Translations under genes and position numbers: made by a program
NCBI GenBank assembly: GCA_014843695.1
Contig: CM026390.1
Coordinates: 92,504,530 to 92,568,529, forward strand
Direction: 5' to 3'
DNA: 64,000 nt
Source of the DNA: Archivesica marissinica
Taxonomy: Eukaryota > Mollusca > Bivalvia > Venerida > Vesicomyidae
Notes under the pieces: model-generated
The model's input: the letters and a program-made list of their open reading frames with translations, nothing else
Told to the model about the DNA's origin: nothing
Databases searched by the model: none
Shown here: positions 36,675 to 48,271 of the stretch, one piece after another
How the letters are laid out: the number at the start of each line of letters is the position of its first letter
How positions within the stretch are numbered: the first letter of the stretch is position 1

Positions 36675-36902
36675 CTACCACTGTAACCTATCGTCATTGA
36701 TTGTCACGGGTTCGAGTCCCACTTAGACCGTGTCTCTCATTTATATGAAAATGTTGGCAGTTTCTTACGGAGGTTGGTGCACCAAGTACTTGTTAACCGC
36801 TTGAGCTTGAGCCTGCCCAGGAAGGGTGTTGTTAGATAAACTGCCCGTCGGTTAAATGGGTAGCCGGTAGCGACTTTAAATAAACTTAAATAATAAAAAA
36901 AA
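36675..36902 (+). mobile_element. SINE family C variant with a family B-like tail
   Basis: The head carries GGGTTCGAGTCCC and the body matches family C up to AACTGCCCGTCGG. The 3' end then reads GGGTAGCCGGTAGCGACTTT AAATAAAC, close to the family B tail rather than the GCCGGCGGGC...CGAAATATA tail of other C copies. TTCTGGGC at 36667-36674 and 36903-36910 is a probable target-site duplication. Confidence 0.75.
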
Positions 36903-36910
36903 TTCTGGGC

Positions 36911-37860
36911 TGTATGATGAGTGTTTGTGGGCATGTAATAATCAAAATATGCAATGGAGAATACATAGTACCCACGGCCTGTAAAAATAGTGAAAAACAC
37001 TGATAAGATCTTATCTTGGCAGCCATTTTGATTGGCAAATTTTATAAATGACAATTTCAGGATTTTACTAGTAATTATTTAATTGCAATAATTTCATTAA
37101 TATTGTTTTATTACCATCATTTGCTGTGTATAACGCGCAGTTTTATTACTGAAATCCTTGAGGAATTTGTCTAGTGCGCATTATACACAGGTATAGCCTT
37201 CACAACATTTTTTGGTATGATTTTAAATGTATTAAAATGCACTTTTTAAATATTAATTTATTTTTTTGACAATGATGTATGGATTATAAATTATAAGAAC
37301 TTAACATGCACCTATTTTTGAAAGTCTATTTTCACAGTTGAAATATTAATATACAGGTAAATTATTATTTATTCGTTATTGATACGAAATTTGTCAAATG
37401 ATACAAAACATATGTCCATTGAGAGCGGGGGAGGGGGGGAGAGCTTTTACAACATTGTATGAACCATGGAGATGGGATGAAAAATTAATATTTTATTACG
37501 AAAATAAAATTACGCTACTATACATTATTATATAATATCTGATCAACTTTGCCAAACAAAATGGCAGCCACAGTAGGAATGATGCTGTGACACAGGAACT
37601 ATGTATTGGTTAATGTTGATTCTAGCATTGCAGAGGAAACAATGATCACATGACATTCAGGGGATAATTTGGCTGATGCTCAGGTGTAAACACACAACAG
37701 GATCGATAACACTTAAATTTGTGACCCAATGGTTAATCTGTTTTGATGAAACCTTGGTTAGGTTTGCAATTTCCATATAACAGCTAGAGGTTACTGAGGC
37801 CAACCTAAAGAATTTAGGTATTGTGAATGGTGTAACAATTCTAATTCTTCATTTTGTCCA
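36911..37860. other. Low-copy AT-rich DNA
   Basis: No gene was seen. CTGTGTATAACGCGCA at 37124 and the inverse-like TGCGCATTATACACAG near 37172 form a short inverted repeat, perhaps a small element. Confidence 0.5.
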
Positions 37861-38101
37861 TTAACTCTTTCAACACCAAGTAACTGACATGGACTGGTCC
37901 ATGATATTCTTAGACCAATAAATGAATAAGAAAATTACATTTGGACCAGTTCATTTATCAAGATGGGTAATTTTGTCTAAAATTAGTAATACTACTTGCA
38001 AAAAGTGCAGATCCTGATGAGACGGCTCGTCACGAGCCGGCTCATCTGGCTCTACACTTTTTGTAAGCCTATATAGAGGTCTGTGGTGTTGAAAGGGTTA
38101 A
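37861..38101 (+). mobile_element. MITE-1 copy f
   Basis: TTAACTCTTTCAACACC to GTGTTGAAAGGGTTAA with the interior palindrome. Its right TTAA is shared with the MITE-2 copy that starts immediately after it. Confidence 0.85.
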
Positions 38102-38317
38102 ACCATTTCATTCTGGATACCGTTCAAACAGTATTTGCAAAGAACATAGAGCCAGATCAGGCTCTATGCTGTTTGCTATTCAGATGATCTTGCAAAGACA
38201 CATGGCTATGTAGCAAACAACATAGATCCTGATCAGCACGCAGCGTCACGCTGCGGCTGATCTGGATCTATGTTGTTTGCAAAACCCTTTAAATGTATCC
38301 AGAATGAAATGGGTTAA
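38098..38317 (-). mobile_element. MITE-2 copy c, abutting MITE-1
   Basis: It begins with the shared TTAA and ACCATTTCATTCTGGA (one change from CCC) and ends AATGAAATGGGTTAA. The interior matches the other two copies. Confidence 0.84.
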
Positions 38318-38549
38318 ACGTGATTACAAGTTGCAATTTTATGAAAGCTTACTTTCTTTCCAATATCAGCCGTTGCCATTCAAGAATTAAACTAGGTAAC
38401 TATGACACATAACCCTTATCGAAAATGGTTAGGAGCTGAGCATTTTGAAAGTTTCAAGATCAAATTGTCCAGTTCGAAACCAGCCTCGAACTACTACGCA
38501 ATACAACCCATTCTTCCTATGACATGCACACACACAAGAATTTAACATT
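38318..38549. other. Low-copy DNA upstream of the retrotransposon relic
   Basis: No reading frame matching a retrotransposon or host gene was recognised here. Confidence 0.5.
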
Positions 38550-39115
38550 AGTGGAAACAAATGTTAGTAAAATATAGTCGAAAATATTGAACATTTGTTT
38601 TGGGAATGCCCATCTGTACAACATGTGGAACCAACTACATCTATTTCTAAAAACAAAAAATATTTAAGTGGATATAAATTTTGAAGTAATTAGTTTTGGT
38701 AAAATAAATAACTCTGTAGTAAACAAAACAATTAAGTTCAGAATTATTCAATGTAAGCTTTTTATATACGGTACATCATAACATGTATATAATGAAGTGT
38801 AGAAAAATACTGTCACGTTTTCAGTGCTTTAAAAGTTATTTGTATTTCGGAATTAATTTAGAAAGGGAGATTGCTTTAAGAACAGATAAATTAGAAAAAT
38901 ACAATTCAAAATGGGTAGCGTGTTTGTAATCAATACATTCCTATGCTTATATTTTGCTTCTGTATTGAAAATGAATAAATGGAAACGACTATTTTTCTTT
39001 TTTGTTAAAAAATTATTTTTCAATCTAGGGAAACATGTCCACAAAGCACTCTTATGTATATATATATATATGGAAGGTAAAAGTCTTGTTAGATCATTTA
39101 TGTTGTATAAATAAA
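38550..39115 (+). pseudogene. Decayed 3' end of an L1-like non-LTR retrotransposon ORF2
   Basis: Around 38574 the + strand reads ENIEHLFWECPSVQH, which matches the C-terminal zinc-knuckle-like segment (ETIEHLFWECP type) that ends ORF2 of many L1/Tx1-like elements. After a frameshift near 38625 the frame reads WNQLHLFLKTKNI, then after a stop FEVISFGKI, then IKFRIIQCKLFIYG, and later a KIQFKMGS-like stretch. This is the usual spacing of the ORF2 tail. Several stops and shifts make it non-functional. No reverse transcriptase core is present upstream, so it is a 5'-truncated relic. Recognition is from motif memory only. Confidence 0.6.
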
Positions 39116-39247
39116 TAGGGTTAACCAATAGTGGCCTCAATACCCCCAAAAAAGCCACCAAAAAAACAACTGTAGTAGTAAATTTGAATGCAAGAATAGA
39201 CATTACAATAAAGAGTATGGGATATATTTCTCTGTTTGAGTATATTA

Positions 39248-40054
39248 TACAGTGAATCCCCTCAAAACCGGAACCCCTCAAGACCGGAACTCCTCTAAAT
39301 CGGAATTCCCTCCAAACCGGACAATTTTCCCGGTCCTGATATTTTCCCTTCTTTATTCATTGTAAAAACCTCTATAATCTGGAATCCCTCTTTTCCGAAT
39401 ACCGGACAAGTTTTCGGAAACATTTATGCATATTTTCAAATGCAAATTACCCCTGAAAACCGAACAGCCGGTGCCGTAAAATCCAGATCTGAACGACCTC
39501 TGTCTCACCTGATACTTAACACCTTCCGTGTTTTCACAAGTCAATTAATCAGTCGGCATATTGGCGATCTACCCCTATTGTTTATATCTCAGAGGGTGTT
39601 GTGAGAACATAATGGTGTGATAAAAGCAAATAGATGTTGCAAATTTGTTTTAATTACTTTGATTGTTTTCAAATGGATTAGCACTGGACACTACTTAATT
39701 ATGTCCTTTGTAGGGAATCGGAGGTTTGTTAATCTGTTTTCATGTTTGAATAATTAGTTTTAATACGATCTAATTAGATGTGAATGGGATTTCACAAAAG
39801 GCAAATTAGCATTATTTAAGGCATAACATTGAATGACTATGTTCGGCGTTACAGTAATTAATCTTGATAATTACGGATCAAACACGAAACCGACGAGTCA
39901 TTACATACAAACAAATTTGAGCTTATTTTTTCGTCAATATATTTTGTTCCACATTTGTAAGTTCAAAACTTTATCCCCTCTCCTACGAAAACCCCTCCAC
40001 ACCGAACTTCCCTTCTGATCTTGAAGCCGTTCGGTTTAGAGGGGTTTCACTGTA
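39248..40054. mobile_element. TA-flanked pogo/Tigger-like non-autonomous element, about 803 bp
   Basis: CAGTGAATCCCCTCAAAACC at 39250 is inverted at 40052 (GGTTTAGAGGGGTTTCACTG), with TA on each side. The left end has several degenerate CCCCTC..ACCGGA subrepeats. No transposase frame is present. Ends starting CAGT and a TA duplication fit the Tc1/mariner-pogo superfamily; the assignment is inferred. Confidence 0.75.
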
Positions 40055-40107
40055 CTACAATAGTATGACAGTGTGTGCAACTCAATTTGGTTCCAAAATG
40101 CGAGTGA

Positions 40108-41166
40108 TATGCATCGATGTTGGGATATGCATTGAGGAGTGATATTGGGATATGCATAGATGAGTGATACTGGGATATGCATCGATGAGTGATATGAGTG
40201 ATATTGGGATATGCATTGATGAGTGATATTGGGATATGCATTGATGAGTGATATTGGGATATGCATCGATGAGTGATATTGGGATATGCATCGATGAGTG
40301 ATATTGGGATATGCATCGATGAGTGATATTGGGATATGCATCGATGAGTGATATTGGGATATGCATCGATGAGTGATATTGGGATATGCATTGATGAGTG
40401 ATATTGGGATATGCATTGATGAGTGATATTGGGATATGCATTGATGAGTGATATTGGGATATGCATTGATGAGTGATATTGGGATATGCATTGATGAGTG
40501 ATATTGGGATATGGATTGATGAGTGATATTGGGATATGCATTGATGAGTGATATTGGGATATGCATTGATGAGTGATATTGGGATATGCATTGATGAGTG
40601 ATATTGGGATATGCATTGATGAGTGATATTGGGATATGCATTGATGAGTGATATTGGGATATGCATTGATGAGTGATATTGGGATATGCATTGATGAGTG
40701 ATATTGGGATATGCATTGATGAGTGATATTGGGATATGGATTGATGAGTGATATTGGGATATGCATTGATGAGTGATATTGGGATATGCATTGATGAGTG
40801 ATATTGGGATATGGATTGATGAGTGATATTGGGATATGCATCGATGAGTGATATTGGGATATGGATCGATGAGTGATATTGGGATATGGATTGATGAGTG
40901 ATATTGGGATATGGATTGATGAGTGATATTGGGATATGCATCGATGAGTGATATTGGGATATGGATCGATGAGTGATATTGGGATATGGATTGATGAGTG
41001 ATATTGGGATATGCATTGATGAGTGATATTGGGATATGGATTGATGAGTGATATTGGGATATGCATTGATGAGTGATATTGGGATATGCATTGATGAGTG
41101 ATATTGGGATATGCATCGATGAGTGATATTGGGATATGGATTGATGAGTGATATTGGGATATGCAT
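40108..41166. repeat. 25-bp minisatellite array, about 42 copies
   Basis: The unit contains GAGTGATATTGGGATATGCA and TTGAT, with CATCGAT and GGATTGAT variants. The - strand is stop-free in all frames (339-376 codons), which is incidental. Confidence 0.96.
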
Positions 41167-41387
41167 CTTGCATGATGTTGGAATAACTGAAACAGATTAA
41201 AAAGTTGCTTTTACTTGCCGTTAATGGTCACAAGCCGCCAAATATTGAAAACACGTTTTTAAAATATTTCCATTGTCGTTCACTTCAAATTGTGGGAAAC
41301 ACACATATATAGAGGCATACATTCTTCACTGGAGAGTCTTATGTCTGCATTTTGTTTGCACTTTATATATTAATTATTTTATGTGTA
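41167..41387. other. Low-copy DNA
   Basis: No feature was identified. Confidence 0.5.
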
Positions 41388-41569
41388 TACAGTCAAACCT
41401 GTGTTAGTGGTCACCTCCATTAAGCAGCCGACGTGTATTAAGCAGCCAGTTTCCATATTCCCAATATGTTGTTTTATTATACATTTGACCTCTATTAAGC
41501 AGCAACCTGTGCTAAGCAGCCACTTTCTGCAATTCCCTTCATTGGCTGCTTAACACAGGTTTGACTGTA
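41388..41569. mobile_element. TA-flanked mariner-like MITE copy 1, 178 bp
   Basis: CAGTCAAACCTGTGTTA and TAACACAGGTTTGACTG are perfect inverses flanked by TA. Interior repeats of TTAAGCAGCC also pair with AGGCTGCTTAA-type sequence. A second copy lies at 54414-54593 and a diverged one at 48510-48656. Confidence 0.85.
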
Positions 41570-41623
41570 CTAAGGATGTTCACTATTTATTATGGAAAGT
41601 TTATTTATCCTTTAAAATTAACT

Positions 41624-41695
41624 ACCGTAGTCATGATTTTTTGTTAACTGCGTCTTAATCTCCTGTGCGACCTATATGTAGACGATTACGGTAGA
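41624..41695. mobile_element. Short inverted-repeat element
   Basis: CTACCGTAGTCATGATTTTT and GACGATTACGGTAG form imperfect inverted ends around AACTGCGTCTTAATCTCCTG. A half copy is at 24000-24056. Confidence 0.5.
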
Positions 41696-42517
41696 TACAT
41701 TATTAAGCAAAAAAGAACATGCACATTAAAAATCTGTATGAGATTTGATAATTAAGGACATATTTTCTATGATGAGATTAGTGAGGAGCTAGCCTGCAGC
41801 AAAGCTTACTCATTACAGTCGGTAATGCACAGTAGAAAGATATGTGGCCTTCACTCGTATGTATAGCATAGAATCTAATATATTTATAGTATGCATTTCG
41901 CAGTTCTTCTTGAAGATTGACTGCTTGTACAGATCCAATTTCGTTCTTTCTCAATACTTTTTCAATACTTTCTCAATACTTTTTTTCTTTTTCGACATGG
42001 AGAATGCATTACAAACTATACCGTAAGGTAGGTTATGGTGCTGCTGCTGCTGCTGCTGCTGCTGGCTGCTGCTGCGTAGACTTTTGCCAAGTTTTAGGAG
42101 ATATTACGGATATTGCTGCTTCATAATTAATATACATAGGTCAAGAACTAAACATAAGTGGTATATTAAGAACTGGCTCAATGTTCTCTAAAAACCAGCG
42201 CAAACTTAATAAAAAAACCCATCTAATCATCAAAATAAACAATGGACTGTAATGTTAATTTTCGTTCTCAATTCACGGAAACCAAAAGAATAGAAACCTG
42301 TATTATAAGTATTATGTAACCAAATTAGACAAGACATAAAATATTTAAATCTACCAGATAGTAAAATATCCTCTGTTAGAACTTTTATGGTTAATTGATG
42401 TGTTGGAAAAGTTATTGTTGCATGAAATTCTTGTGCAATGGCTGTTTATGCTAAGCAAGAGCAGAAGATATCATAAAATTTATGTAGGATGAAGATTTTG
42501 CTTAAATATGCATTAAA
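41696..42517. other. Low-copy DNA with a CTG run
   Basis: Apart from the trinucleotide tract nothing was recognised. Confidence 0.5.
42041..42076. repeat. (CTG)n microsatellite, interrupted
   Basis: About seven CTG triplets, a one-triplet GG interruption, then four more. A short + frame reads poly-Ala here but no gene context supports coding. Confidence 0.93.
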
Positions 42518-42820
42518 GACGGGTCAATAGCCCAGTGGTTAACATGTTTGACTATGAATCCAGGAATCAAATGTTCAATCCCCCGTCTGAAACTAATAAT
42601 ATTAATAGTCTTTCGTAATTGACTTTAAATCAAGGTCTCGTGTCGGTGCTGTGCATGTAAAAGAACCAGAGGAGGCTCTGGAATTGGTCTCTGTCTGTAT
42701 CATTTCTGTAGCATTGCACTATCCTCCAAAATCTAAAATGACTACTGGTAATCTCTTCAGTAGGCGGCGCTCATATGGGCAACTCAGGTAACGACGATAA
42801 ATAAACGCAAAAACACACAA
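42518..42820 (+). mobile_element. SINE family B, diverged copy
   Basis: It starts GACGGGTCAATAGCCCAGTGG, has a degraded head (TGTTCAATCCCCCGTCT), the family body with small insertions, and the CGACGATAAATAAACGCAAA tail. Confidence 0.82.
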
Positions 42821-42838
42821 CACATGCATTTCAAACAT

Positions 42839-43084
42839 TTAACCCATTCAACCCCAAGTAACTGACATGGACTGGTCCATGATATCATTAGACCAATATA
42901 TTAATAACAAAATTACATTTGGATCAGTTCATTTATCAAAATGGGTAATTTTATCTAAAAATAGTAATAATTATTACTGGCAAAAAAGTGCAGATCCTGA
43001 TGAGACGGCTCGTTACGAGCCGGCTCATCTGGATCTACACTTTTCATAAGCCTATTTAGAGGCCTGTGGGGTTGAAAGGGTTAA
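42839..43084 (+). mobile_element. MITE-1 copy g
   Basis: TTAA flanks, TTAACCCATTCAACCCC left end, GGGTTGAAAGGGTTAA right end and the interior palindrome are present. Confidence 0.85.
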
Positions 43085-43239
43085 ACTGTGAGTGCTGCAT
43101 GCTTCTTCTAAACTAGAGTGCTGCAGCTTCTAGTAACAATATCTTGATTTGCGATATGCCTACAATAATTATATACTATAAGAAGCATAGTCATACTACA
43201 TCAAGTAGAATCTCAGATTGGTGTACATTCTAATTTTAG

Positions 43240-43405
43240 TTTAATCATATTTTATTGCATTCTATATATACAATGTACAATACAAAACAAATGAACAAAC
43301 TTGTATAACTATCCATAATGCATGATTCGTGACATTGTTTGCTCAAGGATTGTCATTATATGTTGAAGCAAATGGGTTGGGCCACAAGTTTTAACAACAT
43401 TAGTT
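43240..43405 (-). mobile_element. Element E copy 3
   Basis: TTAATCATATTTTATTGCA at its left and GGGCCACAAGTTTTAACAAC at its right match, in reverse, the two remnants bordering the 22-bp array at 34.1-36.5 kb. No array is present in this copy. Confidence 0.6.
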
Positions 43406-44341
43406 ACGGCCCTCCCCATAAGACTAGATTGTAATTAACAAAGAGACTGAATACAAGAGTTGTGCTAGTACTTTACTAAATTTAATGATACTAATAGAAA
43501 AAGGGTAAAATGATTAAGAGAATAAGCAACATTTTAGATAATAAGAATTTAGAAACAAAAAACAACAATAAACAAACCAAAAAAAAAAGTTTAGGAAATG
43601 TAACTGTAATAGCTACTCCAATCAAGTGTCCCACCATACAACGTACATTCTAATTAGTGATTAACCGAATAACTCAATCGGCAATTAATTGGAATCTGCC
43701 AATTGTCTTCTAAATAAGTGGCAATCGGTTCACAGCCTCACAGGTCTGATTGATAATCGGTTAATCAGTAATTCTAAGGTTGGTGAATAAGTACATATAT
43801 ACAGTAATTGATGGTTCAAGCAAGTTTGCTTCAATATAAAATACTGTTCAATGTAACAATCTAGTTTATTTTAATTTGGAATGATGATAATTCTGTTAAT
43901 GTTGCATCTTTGGTACATCTTTATTTGGAATGATGATACTTACTGTTATGCACTCTGGTGCATCTTTATTTAGACTGATGGTAATTTCTATGTGTGCAGA
44001 CAAGTGGAAACCCGGCTGTAATGCAGACATTGCATGCAATGGAGACATTGCCATTACAGCAGTGTGTTGATTCAGTAATAGAATCTGTCTGCCTGTGATA
44101 CTCAACTGTTAATTAGTTCACCTGAACAATAATTGATCTGTGAACTTAATATATATCTGTCCTGGCTGAATAATGTCTGTCCTACATGATTGTGTCAGTG
44201 CAATTTGTTCAATTGATCCTCTGCTACAATGGTCAGTATGTTGGTCCGGTCTTTTCGATCTGTAGACCGGTTCTAAAACCCAAAACTGTTTGAAAATCGG
44301 TTCACAAAATTGTCAATTTCATAAATCAGTCTTAAGAACAT
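43406..44341. other. Low-copy DNA with one small palindromic element
   Basis: No gene was seen; the inverted repeat at 43651-43773 is listed separately. Confidence 0.5.
43651..43773. mobile_element. Short inverted-repeat element, about 123 bp
   Basis: TAATTAGTGATTAACCGAAT at the left pairs with ATCGGTTAATCAGTAATT at the right. The centre (CAATTAATTGG) is also palindromic. Confidence 0.6.
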
Positions 44342-44347
44342 TGGTTT

Positions 44348-44420
44348 GGCTACTACATTGTCAATGTATGTCGTATTGGTAATGGCGTCAAGAGGTGCTT
44401 CTATGAGGGAAAGGGTTAAA
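44348..44420 (-). mobile_element. MITE-4 end fragment
   Basis: It carries one 84-bp-type unit (ACATTGTCAATGTATGTCG ... CTATGAGGGAAAGGGTTAA) in reverse of the 13.0-kb copy, showing the unamplified state. Confidence 0.75.
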
Positions 44421-45172
44421 TACCTTCAAATTAGAAATGATCAGTGATATTAATTTTACTATGATTATGAGATGGTCAGAGGAACAGTGTCACTCTGTAC
44501 CAGTAATGATGATAGATAATATTGATATGTACCAGTAATGATGATAGATAATATTGATATAGAGGGAGAATATATAATGAAGAAAAACAAGAGAAATAAG
44601 ATATTGGTGCATAATGAGGGGGAAAAAAACTTTAAAAAAGAGATAAAATGTTGGTAGGATTCTTTTTTCTTTATGCTAAATAATTGTCTTATAATTATAT
44701 AATTAGGATTTTTAAAAATTGCAATCAATCATGTGAGATACAAAGAAAACTGAACAACATTTAAGATACGGAAAAAAGTCGAATGAAAAGCTCACCTATC
44801 CATAGTGAAATGAGATTATTATGTAGTTCAACTTCAAGTCAAGTAAAAATGTTTGGAGGTGGATTTCTTTACTGAGACTCCTGGGTAATACTTCTTTGTA
44901 ATGACTACATTACATGATAGTAACCTTTAGAGATATTGTGGCAGTCATTTTGAACATGATTGTCATTTTAGGATTTGCATTAATATCAAAATCAGCATTC
45001 ACACAGAGAGGCCCAGAAATTGGAATAAACTTTGTCATTCCTCTAAGCAATGCTAATTTGACTTAAAATTGCTAACATTTGAGCTTTAAAAGGTTTAAAG
45101 TAAGAAGATTATACTGCAGACATTAATCACAGCCATGTGATGATTGTATGTGTAACAAATGAGGTAAATGTT
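44421..45172. other. Low-copy AT-rich DNA
   Basis: A 35-bp stretch near 44500-44560 is duplicated in tandem. No gene was seen. Confidence 0.5.
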
Positions 45173-45359
45173 GGAGCCGTTATGATTGTGCCCTTAGGCA
45201 AGGCATTTAAATTTCACGTTTCCTCTTCTCTCTGCCTCGTTGCTTCTTCTCTCTGCCTCGTGGCGATGGACTCCATCAGGAATGAGGTCTCCCGAGAGTG
45301 ATTAATATAAGTTGTAAGAACTTGTCTCACAATCAAGCTAAAATAAATTTGTATAAACT
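45173..45359 (+). mobile_element. SINE family A copy, 5'-truncated
   Basis: It begins at GGAGCCGTTATGATTGTGCC, has an internal ~24-bp duplication (CTCTCTGCCTCGT twice) and ends GCTAAAATAAATTTGTATAA. Confidence 0.85.
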
Positions 45360-45630
45360 AAATGAGGTATTATTTCATTATACTGTGATTCCAGGAAGAG
45401 CTGATTAGTGTCTCAATTCCTACATGATTGGCCTGTCATTAATGATGTGGGAATAATGATAACATCAAACCACACACACACAACAACCGGATATATCAAT
45501 TATTTCATGTGCATTAACTTCATGATCATTAAGTAAGACATGGTGATAATCCTAAATAGTACAACATATTCTAAATCAGATCTTTCTACTTCATATATGA
45601 CATGCACATTACATGTACTTCACATATTTT
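45360..45630 (+). repeat. Duplicated flank X, copy 1
   Basis: About 270 bp directly after the SINE tail recur at 57894-58163, identical by eye except for one CA dinucleotide. The sequence ends where the 27-bp array starts. Confidence 0.9.
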
Positions 45631-45651
45631 CTTCCTACAGTTTGTCCAGGT

Positions 45652-46950
45652 TTTAAGTCTTGTCCAACATCAACATGTTTTAAGACATGTCCAACATCAA
45701 CATGTTTTAAGACATGTCCAACATCAACATGTTTTAAGACTTGTCCAACATCAACATGTTTTAAGACATGTCCAACATCAACATGTTTTAAGACTTGTCC
45801 AACATCAACATGTTTAAGACTTGTCCAACATCAACATGTTTTAAGACTTGTCCAACATCAACATGTTTTAAGACTTGTTCAACATCAACATGTTTTAAGA
45901 CTTGTCCAACATCAACATGTTTAAGACTTGTCCAACATCGTCCAACATCAACATGTTTTAAGACATGTCCAACATCAACATGTTTTAAGACTTGTCCAAC
46001 ATCAACATGTTTAAGACTTGTCCAACATCAACATGTTTTAAGACTTGTCCAACATCAGCATGTTTTAAGACATGTCCAACATCATCCAACATCAACATGT
46101 TTTAAGACATGTCCAACATCGTCCAACATCAACATGTTTTAAGACATGTCCAACATCAACATGTTTCAAGACTTGTCCAACATCAACATGTTTTAAGACT
46201 TGTCCAACATCAACATGTTTTAAGACGTGTCCACATGTTTTAAGTGTTGTCCAACATCAACATGTTTTAAGACTTGTCCAACATCAACATGTTTTAAGAC
46301 TTGTCCAACATCAACATGTTTTAAGACTTGTCCAACATCAACATGTTTTAAGACTTGTCCAACATCAACATGTTTTAAGACTTGTCCAACATCGTCCAAC
46401 ATCAACATGTTTTAAGACATGTCCAACATCGTCCAACATCAACATGTTTTAAGACATGTCCAACATCAACATGTTTCAAGACTTGTCCAACATCAACATG
46501 TTTTAAGACTTGTCCAACATCAACATGTTTTAAGACGTGTCCACATGTTTTAAGTGTTGTCCAACATCAACATGTTTTAAGACTTGTCCAACATCAACAT
46601 GTTTTAAGACTTGTCCAACATCAACATGTTTTAAGACTTGTCCAACATCAACATGTTTTAAGACTTGTCCAACATCAACATGTTTTAAGACTTGTCCAAC
46701 ATCAACATGTTTTAAGACTTGTCCAACATCAACATGTTTTAAGACTTGTCCAACATCAACATGTTTTAAGACTTGTCCAACATCAACATGTTTTAAGACT
46801 TGTCCAACATCAACATGTTTTAAGACTTGTCCAACATCAACATGTTTTAAGACTTGTCCAACATCAACATGTTTAAGACTTGTCCAACATCAACATGTTT
46901 TAAGACTTGTCCAACATCAACATGTTTTAAGACTTGTCCAACATCAACAT
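45652..46950. repeat. 27-bp minisatellite array, about 48 copies
   Basis: The unit contains ACTTGTCCAACATCAACATG and TTTTAAG. A rare junction with CACATGTTTTAAGTGTTGTCC occurs near 46230 and 46540, showing a duplicated ~310-bp block. Confidence 0.95.
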
Positions 46951-47530
46951 CTTCATTTGTGTAGATATAATTATAGTTGCTACTCAATACCACATATTTA
47001 ATGAAACCCTGGATGGACATTAATTTTGTTGACCAACCATGTTTTGGTTACAGTGGCCTTGCCTTGCTGGTGACCCTGGTCCTGGCCATTCTGGACCAAT
47101 TAATGACAATGGTGACCAGGCAGTGACCTGGTTTGGTTCATTAAGTTTCTCACTAATTTGCTGTGTTATCCTAGTTGTGCTATTTATAGTTTCAGCTTGG
47201 TCTGTCTTGTCAATTACTGTGACACCAAGGTCAGTGTATTGGATATTTAAATGTCAGTGGTGTAATTATTTTATGCCAGACACTGGCTGATTATGGAAAA
47301 ATTAGTTTATTAGAATATGGCAAGATGGGTTTCCATGAGAATGAGTGGTCAGTGTGTAATATTTCTTAGTGCAATTATGTCTACCCGGGGGGGGGGGGGG
47401 GGGGCATTGTTTTGCCTTTGCTGTCAGTCCATCTGTCCATACACATTAATGGGTACTTGTGTGGGTATGAGAACAATTGTAGATCTATTGTCAAGTGATC
47501 CAGCTGCTACACAAGTATACATTCTTTTAC
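46951..47530. other. Low-copy DNA with a G-run
   Basis: A G-run lies at about 47385-47404. A frame at 47039 has a hydrophobic stretch but no recognised family, so I do not call a gene. Confidence 0.5.
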
Positions 47531-47533
47531 ATG

Positions 47534-48239
47534 GTTAACCCTTTGTGAATGGCAACAGTGAGTTGCTGAGTAAGTGAGTGGCAACAGTGAGTGGCAACAG
47601 TGAGTAAGTGGGTGGCAACAGTGTGTGGCAACAGTGAGTGGCAACAGTGAATGGCAACAGTGAGTGGCAACAGTGAGTGGCAACAGTGAATGGCAACAGT
47701 GAGTGGCAACAGTGAATGGCAACAGTGAGTGGCAACAGTGAATGGCAACAGTGAGTGGCAACAGTGAATGGCAACTGCCACAGTGAGTGGCAACAGTGAG
47801 TGGCAACAGTGAATGGCAACTGCCACAGTGAGTGGCAACAGTGAGTTGCAACATTGAGTGGCAACAGTGAATGGCAACTGCCACAGTGAGTGGCAACAGT
47901 GAGTGGCAACAGTGAGTGGCAACAGTGAATGGCAACAGTGAATGGTAACAGTGAGTGGCAACAGTGAATGGCAACAGTGAATGGCAACAGTGAGCGGCAA
48001 CAGTGAATGGCAACAGTGAATGGCAACAGTGAATGGCAACAGTGAGTGGCAACAGTGAATGGCAACTGCCACAGTGAGTGGCAACAGTGAGTGGCAACAG
48101 TGAGTGGCAACAGTGAATGGCAACAGTGAATGGTAACAGTGAGTGGCAACAGTGAATGGCAACAGTGAGTGGCAACAGTGAATGGCAACAGTGAATGGCA
48201 ACAGTGAGTGGCAACAGTGAATGGCAACAGTGAATGGCA
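47534..48239. repeat. 13-bp minisatellite array, about 53 copies
   Basis: The unit is GTGGCAACAGTGA with AATGGCAACAGTG and GGCAACTGCCACAGTG variants. It begins right at TTAACCCTTTGTGAATGGC, which resembles a TTAA-type transposon end. All - frames are stop-free, which is incidental. Confidence 0.94.
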
Positions 48240-48271
48240 TGGGAGATATATGTTTGTTTCAGTTTTAGCTT

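Noticed and set aside
38853..39281. 142-codon - strand frame as a membrane protein
   Set aside because: It is antisense to the retrotransposon ORF2 relic and runs on into the pogo-like element; no family was recognised.
40036..41173. Three long - strand frames in the 25-bp array
   Set aside because: They are shadows of the tandem unit.
42041..42076. CTG run as a coding polyalanine or polyleucine tract
   Set aside because: No exon signals surround it and the frame is short.
47039..47290. 83-codon frame with a hydrophobic stretch
   Set aside because: It is too short with no family resemblance or gene signals, and lies between arrays.
47507..48240. Three - strand frames rich in His, Cys and Leu in the 13-bp array
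   Set aside because: They are shadows of the tandem unit.
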